Source: Cryptomeria japonica
Lineage: Eukaryota; Streptophyta; Pinopsida; Cupressales; Cupressaceae
Reading direction: 5' to 3'
NCBI RefSeq assembly: GCF_030272615.1
Contig: NC_081406.1
Location: 244,211,218 to 244,275,217, forward strand
DNA: 64,000 nt
Below are positions 42,918-54,777 of the stretch, in pieces (the stretch's first letter is position 1; every line of letters begins with the position of its first letter). Below the pieces are notes generated by a model that saw only the letters and a program-made list of their open reading frames with translations, was not told where the DNA came from and ran no database searches. The position numbers were made by a program, and so were the translations under genes.

Positions 42918-44586
42918 AACATTTTGTGGAAGATAAATATTTGGTAAATTTCCTTTTGCAACTTTGCTCTTTGGAAATATTTATGCCTCCTAACTTAATA
43001 TCCAGATTCAATTCCACACAACCTTTATTGTAGCATTCTAAAAAAATTATCCCTTTAAGATTATGTTCCATTATTTTTACCATCTCCTTATTTTGGAAAA
43101 ATATTTCACTTTTCTCAAATAATAGATTAGGGAACTCATCACATATGACTTTACTATAATGTAAATTTGATAAAAATTTTATTCCATCTTTAGACATATT
43201 TTCTTTTTCCTCATGTCCTGGAAATAACTTATCCTTTTCACATAAAAACTTAGGGCATGTATCGTTCTTGGCAATATTTGGCAAAAATACTATTTCCTTT
43301 TCCCCTAAAAATTTATCATATAATATTTCTGCAACATCATCATTTGGTATATTTTTTCTTATGTCCTCTTCAAACAATGAATTTGAAAACATAGAATATA
43401 TATGCACAACCTCATGAAAACCCTTTTCTGGTTTATTGCACAAAAAATCATCTGACAAATCACAATGCATACCTTCATAAATTTTTTCTTGAGAGTTATC
43501 ATCATATGCTTCACACACTTCATCTTCAATAACGATGTGTTTACAAATGTCCTTCATTGAAGTATCATCCTGTGCATGAACTATATGACCATCAACTTCA
43601 CAGAGAGAATTAAAAGATGATTCACTCTGGAAATATAATTCTTCATACTTCCTAGGGGTCTCATCATACAAGGGATTGTTGTAACTATCATATAATACCT
43701 TTTCTTTTTGATATTTATTTTCTTCTTTGGAATCATTATTTACTTCATCAAACATACCTTGAATGTGTCCAAATTCATTAATTTTCTCTTTTTGAAAAAA
43801 AATTGGACCAATTTTCTGAATGTACCTTTCATATTCCTTCTCTAATAAATAAGAGATTTCCTCTGTACTAAGCAATGCTTCTTCCTCTTCCTTACATTCA
43901 GCTACACACATGCCCTCTTCCTTTTTTAAACCTATATTTTCTACCTCATGTGGGGTCCAAATAATACCATGTCTTTCTAAATATTTAAATATACACTTTA
44001 ATTCAGGATCATGAGATATCCCTAATTCAGCCATTTTGTTTGAAAATGAAGGCATGCTATCTACGGGTATTTTTACATAAATGTTTATCATCCCGGTGAG
44101 AAATCCCACTATAGATTCACCCTCGTATCTTTCTAAATCAAAGAAGGCATCCAAAGGAGATATGCATGATTCTTCTTCCATATTGCAAATCTGTTCCTGG
44201 TCCTCTTTATAGTAAATGTCATCTTCTTCATCATCTGCAACATGAAACTCATATAAGAACCATTGCTCAAATTCCCTCATTGATGAAATACTCTGTGTAG
44301 GTAATGATTCGTACGCTTCTCTCACATAACCCCATAATGTCCTAATGAAGAGCTTCATCACTAGATCATCTGCATCGATTTCATAATCTTTTACAAATGT
44401 GTAAAATGTATTTAAATGATCAATCACTGATTCATCCCATTCTCCATGAAACTTTGGTACCAGTGGTGAAAGTTTAGGGAGTATGCACTTAGTAGAGACA
44501 CATTGAAATCCTCTGAGATCCAATGGCCTGATGCCATCTGGAATAAATGGTTTTCTTTGAAATGGTTGTCCAATTCGATACATCAT
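42907..44586 (-). CDS. gag: Gag-like protein of element D
   Basis: 559 codons starting MMYRIGQPFQRKPF. Residues about 40-130 match the plant retrotransposon Gag core: VPKFHGEWDESVIDHLNTFY, then DDLVMKLFIRTLWGYVREAY and SISSMREFEQWFLYEF. The rest is acidic and rich in Cys, Phe and Lys with repeated phrases such as FPNLLFEKSEIF and KFLCEKDKLFPGHEEK. No CCHC knuckle or protease is seen. The start lies about 470 bp downstream of the primer site. It is uninterrupted, unlike the C-terminal part downstream. Confidence 0.78.
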   Translation of the reverse strand: MMYRIGQPFQRKPFIPDGIRPLDLRGFQCVSTKCILPKLSPLVPKFHGEWDESVIDHLNTFYTFVKDYEIDADDLVMKLFIRTLWGYVREAYESLPTQSISSMREFEQWFLYEFHVADDEEDDIYYKEDQEQICNMEEESCISPLDAFFDLERYEGESIVGFLTGMINIYVKIPVDSMPSFSNKMAELGISHDPELKCIFKYLERHGIIWTPHEVENIGLKKEEGMCVAECKEEEEALLSTEEISYLLEKEYERYIQKIGPIFFQKEKINEFGHIQGMFDEVNNDSKEENKYQKEKVLYDSYNNPLYDETPRKYEELYFQSESSFNSLCEVDGHIVHAQDDTSMKDICKHIVIEDEVCEAYDDNSQEKIYEGMHCDLSDDFLCNKPEKGFHEVVHIYSMFSNSLFEEDIRKNIPNDDVAEILYDKFLGEKEIVFLPNIAKNDTCPKFLCEKDKLFPGHEEKENMSKDGIKFLSNLHYSKVICDEFPNLLFEKSEIFFQNKEMVKIMEHNLKGIIFLECYNKGCVELNLDIKLGGINISKEQSCKRKFTKYLSSTKCYAW

Positions 44587-44634
44587 GAATTAATCTCAAC
44601 TAAAAGCAAATTTTTCATTTCCTTCTGGATTGTC

Positions 44635-45077
44635 TCCCTTAGCAGAGTCACATACTGAAATATTTTGTTGAATAGAGTCACCACCTCAAATTTGAGGAAA
44701 AACTTGTTCCTAACTTATCTGATCTTCTGGGATCTCTCCTCTAGTAGAGTCTGATACAACACACCAGAAACTCTGAATAGTCCTTCTATGACCACTCCCT
44801 AGCAGAGTCACCAATTTGTTGTGTGACTCAGATGGGGAAAAAAAACTTATAAAATCTTCAATGAATAAACACCAGAGCTTCTAGGTGAATGTCAAACTAT
44901 GTATGACAACTCCCCAGTAGAGTCGCCAATCTGTTGGTTGTGGGACTCAGATGGGGAACTCTCAACTGGTTACCAATTCAATGATCTATCACCAAAGATT
45001 CTAGATTATATTTTACCAATATCTTCAATTTAACTCCCCAATAGAATCTTAATAATTCCTCCCCAGCAGAGTCGCCA
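44635..45077 (-). repeat. repeated primer-site-like motifs in the leader of D
   Basis: The plus-strand string AGCAGAGTCGCCAATCTGTT and degenerate forms occur near 44635, 44739, 44797, 44911 and 45061. The last one is the primer site beside the LTR; the copy at 44911 even keeps the first LTR bases (CTGTTGG). Several are followed by a GACTCAGATGGGG segment. Confidence 0.7.
45060..45077 (-). promoter_or_regulatory. primer-binding site of D (tRNA-Arg type)
   Basis: The minus strand reads TGGCGACTCTGCTGGGGA three bases inside the 5' LTR. Sites of this form are described for plant Tat/Ogre elements and assigned to tRNA-Arg; I rely on memory for that assignment. Confidence 0.65.
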
Positions 45078-46890
45078 ATCTGTTGGTGCCCAAAACCGCA
45101 GATTGGAAAACCCAAAGACTTGCCAACTCCTTAGGAAATCCAATCAGCCTTGGCCAACAAACAGGGATGGTCGAACACCAAATCCCTCTGCACTTCAGGC
45201 TCCACAAGACCTAGGCGGGTGTACCCTTCCCTCTCAAGCACAAAAGAGTTATTTAAATGTGGATTTAATCCTCTAAGCAAGTTTACACAACTGGCAAATT
45301 AGTGTTCTACAACTATGCTATATCATGTGCTTTAGCTGAATACTTTGAAAACTGAAAACTGAATATGAATAAAAGTGTATGTTAAAGATATTGTATATTG
45401 AAAATGAAATGCTTTCAAGACTTGAATGAAATCTGCAAGGATTAGATCAAATAGGATATGGAAGAATGTTTCTCTGTAAGGACCTTATGCATACAAATCA
45501 AAATCTTAGAAATAAATAACAGACCAGTGCCTCTATCCAAGAATATGCACGATACTTTGTGGACAAATAATTCAATTAAACTCTTGAGACAGTTTTCAGG
45601 CAACTTGTAACACAAGATTATCAATACAGAGGTTCCATTAAGTGCTATAAGAACATGAAGAAGCAAATCTTATATTCAATTATAGCAACTTGTGGTGGCA
45701 CACTGTATTAAACCCTTTATCAAATTTATCAAGAAGACAAAATGAAATTCATCAACACAAAAGTATACACGAATTCTGGAATTGAAACAATGAATCTTGT
45801 ATATTAATTTTTGGAGAGTGAATGCATACAATAGCTACACTTACAGATACTCCATTACACAGTGATTTCTCAAAATGATACTTCCATTCCTATAGACTTC
45901 TCCAATACAGACATCCCATAGCCCCTACTGGCAGCCTGACAGATTGTGAATTGTTCTGGATCACTTTTCTTAATTGAAAAAGACTCCCTATAAATACCTA
46001 ATCCAAAAGACATATGTGAAAGGACACACCCTTTCACATACAGGAGGGAGTTACAAACAATTGTTAAGGACACACCCTTTGGTTTACAGAGATAATTACA
46101 TTTGAATCCCTAAAATACACACTAAATAAAGCTTCAATAATATATCCTTTATCCTCTGCTTTGATAATACTTCCCGTAAATATTCAATATCTCCTGCACA
46201 TAAAATAAACCAATCAAATCCCTTATTAATTAAAGATTAAATATATTCCACTTTAGATTAGGCAATAATCATTTTACCCTATGCAAAATACTTATTTACA
46301 ACAATTCACTTAAATCAAAATATTAAACACTTGTAAATATTTATTCCAATAATAGTTTTTATTAAATAACATAAGGTAAAAAAGATTTTGTACAGTAAGT
46401 AAAAGAAAATGCTTCCCTTCCGATAATGTTACAATACTTTCTCACGTTTTGGTAATCTTTAATTTGGGTCAGAAATATTATATCATATAAAGTAACCTTT
46501 GCAAAAACCAATCAAACATTAAATGACTCACCCTAATGAATATGTTCAAATTATTTACCTAGGGTGAAAATAATATATATATGGAAGGATCACTTAAATA
46601 AATAAATGCTTTTCATCATTTTACTTATGGTAAAAGTACATTTTCTCCAAAATAATAATAATCATTCTTTTGATCTTGCATAAAATCAACCCTAATATAT
46701 ACATGTTCCATTTTATTCACTTAGGGTGAAAAATATAAATGATCAAATGATATATCAAAATGCGAAAATTTATTAGGTCATCAAATTAAAGAATTAACCA
46801 TGGTAAAAGAACTTATAAAATATAACTTTCATTGTGATAAAATATATCCCTTTATAACCTCTCAAAAGGTAATTTCAAAAGATAATATTG

Positions 46891-47145
46891 AAAACTATTA
46901 TTATCCTATCAAATGTTGTAAACAAGATTTCTTTTGCCAAGGTGCTCCTGAAAATCATTAAATTATAATATCAAAACATTAAATTAAATTTCTTGAGTAA
47001 GGGATACTTCCTGTTAATATGCACCCAAGAAATATAATTTTTGCCTATAGTATCCTGCACAAAACATAAAAAAAAATCAACTAGCTTGATAGGTCATATG
47101 TTCCTATTTCATGGGGATATATTTAATAAAATCATTGATATTATT
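46891..47145. repeat. block present only in the 5' LTR of D
   Basis: About 253 bp between GATAATATT and GATATTATT that is absent at the matching point of the other LTR (near 40850). The short ATATT homology at both edges suits a deletion in the 3' LTR; an insertion in this LTR is the alternative. Confidence 0.7.
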
Positions 47146-47927
47146 TTCCCCATGCAGATAAAAATATTTTCCCCCTAAAGAGACATATGATCTTTGCACA
47201 CAATTAGGGTAAAATATTTCTAATAAAATATGATATTAACATAAAACTCCAAAAGTAAATGGAAACTTCTTGAGTAAACATTCAAATAAGGATATTAAAG
47301 ATTTGAGAGTGTTTTTACTTTCACTTGAATAATTTCCAAAGTAACAAAGAATTTGCCATAATAACCTCTTGAAATTAATTTTACCTTTAAAATAATAAAT
47401 CAAAAGCAAATGATTAAAACATATCTACCTCCGCTTGATAAAAATACATTACCTTGGCAAATATTCCAGAATAGATTTTCATCTTGAAGGCAAACTCAAT
47501 TTGGTTGGAAATAATTTAGCACATGGGATGCATACTTGCAACAAACCAATCAAACCATTAACTACATGATAAGATGGTTTACCCTAATATAAATTATTCA
47601 ATTTATGAACTCTAGGGCGAATAATATGCATATGGAAAGATTAAAAATCCACTTAAATAAACAAATGCTTTTTATTATCTCCACTTGTGATTTGAAACAT
47701 TTCACACCTTTGAAACATTTTTCAAAATAAGATCCATTTATATGAAATAACATTTTACCTTAATATATATTTTACCAATGTTTTAGGGTAAAAATAATTT
47801 ATTTAAATCACATATTTAAAAATGTATTTCCACATTTCAAGATTACTTTAATAAATTAAAATCTTGTGGAAATATTTGCAAATTATTATCCATAGTAATT
47901 TACCCTAATAAACATTTCAAGTAATAC

Positions 47928-48023
47928 AATAGAGCAATTGGTAAAAGGGGAGGGTAGGTATGGGTAGATAGGAAGGTCGGGTTGAGAGGTTGAGTGTTCA
48001 ACTCCCTCTCCCTGCCCTTTTGC
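47928..48023 (+). repeat. tRNA-like (Pol III box) module in 5' LTR of D
   Basis: Partner copy of 41640-41733; A and B boxes are both preserved, with a few differences between them. Confidence 0.4.
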
Positions 48024-48155
48024 AAAAATATATTTTATTTTTAAATCATTTATATGCTAAATATAATCACATTGCAAAAAATATTCTTGGGTAAGATATA
48101 CTCCCCGTAGAATAATTTTTTGATTGTCCAACCCGAATAATTTTAGGTTCCACCA

Positions 48156-48420
48156 CCTGGTTTATTATCATGCATTTCATTTAAAATAATGATCATAAAA
48201 CTTTTATCTTCATGTTGTTTATGTTTAGATTAACAATTCTTAAAAATGTAGGTCTTTTGATGGACAATACTATTGCATCACCATTTTGCTTCAACATTGT
48301 GGGTACATTCGATGTAATTCATAAGTAGGTATCTTCATGGTATATAATATCACCTCTTCATTTATTATCATGCATTTCATTTCAAATAATGATCATATTA
48401 TCATAGTACTATATTGTTCA
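48156..48420. repeat. 200-bp tandem repeat right of element D
   Basis: Resumes after the insertion with TTTATTATCATGCATTTCAT, continues for one unit, and begins a further unit at about 48360. Confidence 0.72.
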
Positions 48421-48516
48421 TGTTGCTCATGTTGGTCTTCATTTATATGCAAGCATTGTTCTACACAAGCTTGGAATAGGGCGTGAAGATATCAGATGCA
48501 CATGGAGTAGGATGTT

Positions 48517-48672
48517 GTATTTGTAAATGAGTACATTAATGTAATTTTGTCAAGATCTGGTATTGATGATATATAATGTATTTGTACATGAGTACATTGG
48601 TGTAGTTGTATTGATGATATTCAATTTATTTATACATGATTACATTGGTGTAATTGTATTGATGTTATACAA
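48517..48672. repeat. 48-bp minisatellite, about three units
   Basis: Units starting at 48517, 48578 and 48625, each GTATTTGTACATGAGTACAT or a variant, followed by TTGTATTGATGATAT. The first unit is longer by an insertion. Confidence 0.75.
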
Positions 48673-48830
48673 TGTATGCAAATCACGATGAAAAAGATGC
48701 ATAGACTAAAAAATCTTATGTAACTTATGTATGTTCATGGATGTCACATGTAAGTGTTCTATGATAATTATGTGTCTAGAACATATGAAAATAATGATGA
48801 TCATGGTCATTAACTCACTTCCCTAAATTC
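48673..48830. other. spacer before the satellite
   Basis: AT-rich DNA between the minisatellite and the first recognisable satellite unit. No feature seen. Confidence 0.4.
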
Positions 48831-51800
48831 ATTAGTGTTCTCCAAGGTTCATTATAGCTTAATATAGGTTTGTTAGTCTAGGTTGTCCAAGGTTCACTAG
48901 GCCATTGGTAGGGTATGGCCTTGAGCATTTTAACAAGTAGGGAGGAAAAATAGGAGCATGCCCATGGTAAAAATGCCTAATTGGATGTGTTAGAAATGAC
49001 AGTTCATGTCCATGACGAGCAGTTCAAGAATTTGGTTATTTTGCAACATTTCATTGAATGCATCTGATGATTTTTGCATCTACTAAAAAATTCTGCCCTA
49101 GGAAAATAGCTCCAAATCATGAAAATATAAGATAGGCTATTGTAGATGGACCTCACATGAGCCTGTAGGTTCACACAAATCATTCACAAGTGCCATAGAT
49201 TCCAAGATACAACCTACCAAAGTTTGACAATTTTCCACACTTAGGGTCCTCAAGGGACAACGCCGCTACAGTATGGACCTAAGCGTTCAACCAAGTAGGG
49301 AGGAAAAACATGAGCATACATAGGGTAAAAATGCCCAGCTAGATGTGTTGCAATCAAATTTTTTTTCCCATGATTAGAAGAATAAGAATTTGGCTCCGTT
49401 CCAACATTTCATTGAATGCATATGATGATATTTGCATCAACTGAAAAAATGTTGCCTTAGGAAAACCACTTTGAATCTTGAAAATCTAAGATAGACTATT
49501 GTATACAACCCTCACATGACCCTGTAGGTTCAAATGGATCATTCACAAGTGTCATGGATTCTAAGATACAACTTGTCAAAGTTTGACAATTTTTTGTACT
49601 CAGGATGCTCAAGGGATGACGTCGCTACAGTATGGCCCTGAGCATTCGATCGAGCAGAGAGGAAAAAAAGGAGCATGCCTAGGGTAAAAAACCTAACCAA
49701 ATGTTTTGGAACCAATATTTCTCACCCATGATGAACAAAATGATAATTTGGCTCTGTTGCAACTTTTCATTGAATGCATCTGACAATTTTTGCATCAACT
49801 TAAAAACGCTTCGCTAGGAAAACAACTTTGAATCTTGAAAATATGAGATAAGCTATTGTATAAATCCCTCATATGACCGTGTAGGTTTAGATATATCATT
49901 TCAAGTGCCATGGATTCTGAGATACGACCTGTCAAAGTTTGACAATTTTTCGCACTCAAGGCGCTTAAGGGATGGCGATGCTACAATATGGCCCTGAGTG
50001 TTCGACCGCGTAGGGAGGAAAAATAGGATCATCCCTAGGGTAAAAATTATTAACTAGACATGTTGGAGCCTACGGTTCATGCCCATGATGAATAGAACAA
50101 GAATTTTATTGGTATTATGGATATGTTGCATTGGTTTTGTCATTGATGTCAACACTTATCAACACTTGTCCTTCTGGAGATCTTTGGTTATGTTCATCGG
50201 CAAGTTTAGTGACTTATGCATAGTCACTAGTATATTGTTCACCGACAGGTTATAATGTTCATTGGAATTGAACATGACTTGTTATCATCTGGAGATCACT
50301 TGGTTATGTTGAAGACATGGGTTGGACACTTGGTTTTGAAGATTTGGTTATCGGTCTAATCGAATTGACATATTTGTTGTTTACCGACAAATGGGTCTAG
50401 GTTATGGACTGACAAGCGTTATCTATTTCAGATCAGCATGACACGTTATGGAGATGGTTTAATCAATTAATATTGTTGTTGAGCCGACATGATGCATCAC
50501 ACCTTGACTTAATTGTAATAGATTTTACCATATTATTCTTAGTAAGCCGACCTACACATTTGGTCTTAGGTTTTGGTATATATGTAAGACCTCAATTGTG
50601 AGATTGATATAGGAGAAGAGAAAAGGCATTATAAGGTTGTGATATTCGGTATATGCGAATATAAGCAAAGCTACTCACGCAGACATCATTTGAAGATTCA
50701 AGGAAGGTTTAAAGGAGACAGTCAGAGCTCAACCGATACTGAATCCAGCATTGGAGATGCTACTTTGAGCAGTACATTATCATTGGATTTAATCATCCAA
50801 TTGTAGTTAGTGTGACTCTCATTTTGTGATTGAGTAGTGAGCTCTAGGCAACTGGCCTATCTGCATGTGCAGACCCCATTTGTATACACATACTATTTGT
50901 AGTAGTATCATTTGATTATGGGTAAGGTTTCCCGCCATGGTTTTTCCCCTTACAGGGTTTCCACGTACAAATCTTTGTGTTATGTATTGTGGATATTGTT
51001 TCTCTTTTTGTTTCATGCATTAAGTTTCACCGGTATTGTTATTAACTATTAATCTGTTTACTGGCATTGAGTTTTGGCTTACCGGTATTAAGTATCAAGT
51101 TTGGTTAAAGTATATTTGAGATGAAATTAATAGACAACTGATCCCCCCCCCCCCCCCCAACCCGCCCCACCCTCTCAGGTGCCTCTGGGTCCTAACAAAT
51201 TTGGCTCCGTTGCAACTTTTCATTGAATACATTTGACAATTTTTGCATCAACTCAAAAAATGTTGCCCTAGAAAAATTGCTTCGAATATTGGAAATCTAA
51301 GACAATATATTGTAGATGGCCCACACATGACCTTGTAGGTTCAAACAGATCATTCGCAAGTACTATGGATTTTGAGATACGACCTGTCAAAGTTTGAAAA
51401 AATTTCGCACTTAGGGCGCTCGAGGGATGACGTTGCTACAATATGGCCCTGAGCGTTCAACCGAGTAGGGAGGAAAAATAGGAGCATGCCTAGGTAAAAA
51501 AACCTAACCAAACAAGTTGGAACTGGCAATTTGTGCCCACGACAAACATAACGATAATTTGGCTCCGTTGAAACTTTTCATTGAATGCATCTGATGATTT
51601 TTTCATCAACTAAAAAAATGTTGCCCTAGAAAAACCACTCTGAATCTTGAAAATCTAAGATAGGCTATTGTAGATGGCCCTCACATGACCCTATAGGTCT
51701 AGAGAGATCATTCGCAAGTGCCAAAAATTCCGAGATACAAATTGTCAAAGTTTGACATTTTTTTGCACTTAGGATGCTCGAGGGATGACACTGCTATAGT

Positions 51801-52300
51801 ATGGCCCTGAGCGTTCGACCAAGTAGGGAGGAAAAATAGGAGCATGCACAGGGCAAAAATGTCTAACTAGACGTTTTGGCACCAACAGTTCACATCTACA
51901 ATGAACAAAACGAGAATTTGGCTCCATTGCAACTTTACATTGAATGCATCTAACAAATTTTTCATCAACTAAAAAAATTGCCCTAGGAAAACCACTCCAA
52001 ATATTGAAAATCCAAGATAGGCTATTGTAGATGACCCTCACATGACCCTGTAGGTTTATATGAATCATTCACAAGTGTCATGGATTCCGAGATACAAAAT
52101 TTCAAAGGTTGACAATTTTTCGCACTTAGGGCACTCGAGGGACAACGCCGCTAGGGTATGGCCCTGAGCATTCGACCGAGTAGGGAGAAAAACCAAGAGC
52201 ATGGCTAGGGTAAAAACACCTAACCAAATGTGTTGTAATTGATGGTTCATTCCCATGATCAATAGATTGATAATTTGGCTCCATTGCAAATAAGTTGTCT
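48831..52300. repeat. 358-bp satellite array, about seven units, interrupted
   Basis: The anchor TATGGCCCTGAGCGTTCGAC recurs at 48914, 49272, 49631, 49987, 51442, 51800 and 52157. Spacing is 357-359 bp once the inserted solo LTR is removed. Each unit also has GTAGGGAGGAAAAATAGGAG, TTTGGCTCCGTTGCAACTTT and CCCTCACATGACCCTGTAGG. Units differ by many substitutions, so the array is old. The open frames on the minus strand repeat with the unit and are unlikely to be genes. Confidence 0.9.
50107..51197 (+). mobile_element. solo LTR of a copia-type element in the satellite
   Basis: 1091 bp interrupts a satellite unit, with the 5-bp target duplication AATTT (50102-50106 and 51198-51202). It begins TATTGGTATT (a changed TG start) and ends CTCTGGGTCCTAACA. 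It contains the copia-LTR-like TTTCCACGTACAAATCTT and a long C run (about 51144-51160) next to CCACCCTCTCAGGTGCC. No coding region or second LTR is present, so internal recombination probably removed the element. Confidence 0.78.
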
Positions 52301-52827
52301 TCATTTTTCTCATTAATTTTTTAATATTATACTCATAAGAGGATTTGCATGTGTGTGCATTGTGAAGTCTAAAAAAATGCAGTAAACTAATGCAATCTAG
52401 TGTCTTGTTGGGTTAAGTAACTTTGATTTTTTTGTCATGGTTTGGGATTGCAGCTGCTCCTTAAACTATGGCATAAAATGATTCAGCATCTATGAACTAT
52501 GATTAATAACAATACCAATATGGTCATTAAATTTGGTGAAGTTGCCAAAACCAACCAAATTTAACACTTAATATTTAGATGGAATAAATTATATCGATTC
52601 TTAAGATTATAAAAATAGCATGCTATTGTTCATTATTTAACGATTGTTCATTATTAAATTCATGATTAAAGTTTCCAAGAATGAAGCTATGCACATGAGG
52701 AACAAATTATATCGAATCTTAACTTCTATATATCAAATTGTCGAATAATTACAAGTGTATCTCCAAATACAAAATGGCATAAATGTCAACTCAAACAAAA
52801 TGTATGTCCATATACAAAATATACATG
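52301..52827. other. AT-rich spacer, nothing recognised
   Basis: No repeat unit or frame of note between the satellite and the gene-like structure. Confidence 0.4.
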
Positions 52828-54777
52828 CTAACTAGACATGTAAGTATCCCAAAATGTCTCTATCACATCCTGAACTACTGATGGATCATCAAAATCGATC
52901 CTCTTCGAAGAACTCCTTGGCTCTAAAGGATACTACACAAGAAAAATAAAGCAACAATTCAGATTAGCTATATATTATATAATTTAAATTCAAAAAGTTA
53001 ACATAAAAATCAATATACATTGAACTATAATTGAACTCTAAAATCGAATTCTTGATTACCCCATGTCCATGTTTTCTCTTAAGATGGTCAGGAGTCCTAG
53101 AATATGTCTTTGATAGAACAAGGATGTCATCATGTTTTGTAGACAACCTATATATGTTCACAAACATAACATTGATACAAGTTAGCATATAATTGTCGAT
53201 GATAGGAACAAATTATATCTACTAAACACAAAATAAAATAAACACATGTCCTTGAGGCATCTCTTCTACTTCTTCAGGTATTGTGAGTGCAGTAAACAAG
53301 GATGTAAAGCCAACAATTCTCTGTACATAAAGACGAAAAGTTTGTGAAACTATCAATTTATGTAGACATGTATAATCATTATGTTATTTAAACTCTTAAT
53401 TCAATCATATTTGCATTCAATTACCTTTTCCTTGTTTCTAACTGTACTTCTAGAGCCTAAATCATGCAACACCGCACTCGTGCTAGGTGTGTCTTGCAAG
53501 AGTAAAATATGATAAACATGCAATTTAATATATAATTAATTAATGACAACCACATATACAATAAAAATATAAACAACTAGGTGCAATAATATTTGTACCA
53601 TATAGTTGTCAAGGCCAAATGAAATGGCTATCAGGGTGTCATCATGGACTTGTAATAACTCCTCCTCAGACATCAACCATTAAATAGACCATGTATATAA
53701 ACATTAGTACTTAATGCTATCTCTTATAAATATTCATTTAAAATAAAATGCACTATGAAATTACAAGTTAAGTCTTACCACTATATCGTCAGTGTATGAT
53801 GAAGGTACCTCCTCATTTCTAGCATGTGAGGACTTCTCAGGGTGTTCTCTAGTCCCCATCGTCACATCTGGTGCATTTGACATATCATGCACCTTGTAAT
53901 CAACTATGTGTATGGGAGGATCAATAGGTTGTCCAATAGGACCTAAGAATACTTGATGGCACATAGCACAAGTATGTGGCAAAAAAATATGTGGAGTTGA
54001 GGAGGATGTGTCAGTGCCACCTGATCCACCGCTAGCATTGCCAAAAGGATGAGCTAGTTCCCCTTCTTGATAAACCAAAAGGCCAGTCAAAGGGTAAATA
54101 GTTGATATAGTCCATGACGCTACCTCAACAATAATATCTGTATGTTATACTGGAGGTGGGGAATCAGTGGGAGGAGGGGGAATATATGGGCCCTATAATA
54201 CTCGAACTACCCCAAATCTATCCCGAGGAATACCTCCCCCCACACCCTGAAAAGGTTTGATGTCAAAGTAGTTGACATGCTTGCCCAAAACAAACTCAGC
54301 ATACAATTTTTTGATGAAGTAGAATGGTACATTGACATTGTTTTTGGGTGGTCTATAAAAACCATCCACCTATGATCCCAAAAGTATTTTACAATATCAT
54401 CATTTTGACACCATTTGATGGAAAGTTTTTTTTTTTTTTTTCACATCTACGGATTGTTTGGTGCGGGGACTAATAAACGGGGTGGCAATATCATCTTTAG
54501 ATATCTCAAGCTCCTTCACATAATCATAGGTCAAGCCATTCACATATTTATCCATCATGGTCTCTAGCCACAAAAGAACAAAATTGTTCTTAGTGGTGGC
54601 AGTTTCTACATTGTTTGTTATAGCATCTAGTGTGGTTAACATTTGGGATAGATGAGGGATTCTACTATAAATATTAGCAATGCCAGTCAATTGATTCTAA
54701 TTTTGACCAATTAAATCTTGAATTGAGGGGGGGCTTGGTGGTTACAACAGTTGTGGATTGTCATTATTATCACCCAT
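52828..54777 (-). pseudogene. multi-exon gene-like structure of unknown function
   Basis: Starts MGDNNDNPQLL at 54777. Exon 1 (to about 54180) has IYSRIPHLSQMLTTLDAITN and NVPFYFIKKLYAEFVLGKHV. 54090-53761 has PHTCAMCHQVFLGPIGQPID and HIVDYKVHDMSN. Short exons follow: about 53680-53600 (MSEEELLQVHDDTLIAISFG), 53490-53430 (SAVLHDLGSRSTVRNKEK), 53335-53230 (IVGFTSLFTALTIPEEVEEM), about 53150-53060 (STKHDDILVLSKTYSRTPDH) and the last at 52932-52828 (DPSVVQDVIETFWDTYMSS). GT or AG signals border several of them. Stops interrupt exon 1, so this copy is decayed. I do not recognise the family; TGACTAAA-rich DNA beside it suggests a transposon gene. Confidence 0.5.

Larger units (their letters stand above)
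39050..48155 (-). mobile_element. element D: large gag-only LTR retrotransposon
   Basis: LTRs of 2818 bp (39050-41867) and 3075 bp (45081-48155), TG...CA ends, and the perfect target duplication CCTGG (39045-39049 and 48156-48160). The Gag-like frame and the primer site set the minus strand as coding, so the right repeat is the 5' LTR. The 3.2-kb interior encodes only a Gag-like protein, with no protease, RT, RNase H or integrase. Different LTRs and primer site exclude a close relation to A or B. Confidence 0.92.
45081..48155 (-). repeat. 5' LTR of element D
   Basis: 3075 bp, unusually long. It is AT-rich, with recurring short inverted boxes such as TTTACC and GGTAAA. It directly adjoins the primer-binding site at 45060-45077. 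Confidence 0.92.

Noticed and set aside
51769-52313. Minus-strand open frames of 99 and 82 codons in the satellite
   Set aside because: They recur with the 358-bp unit, are broken in other units and show no domain.
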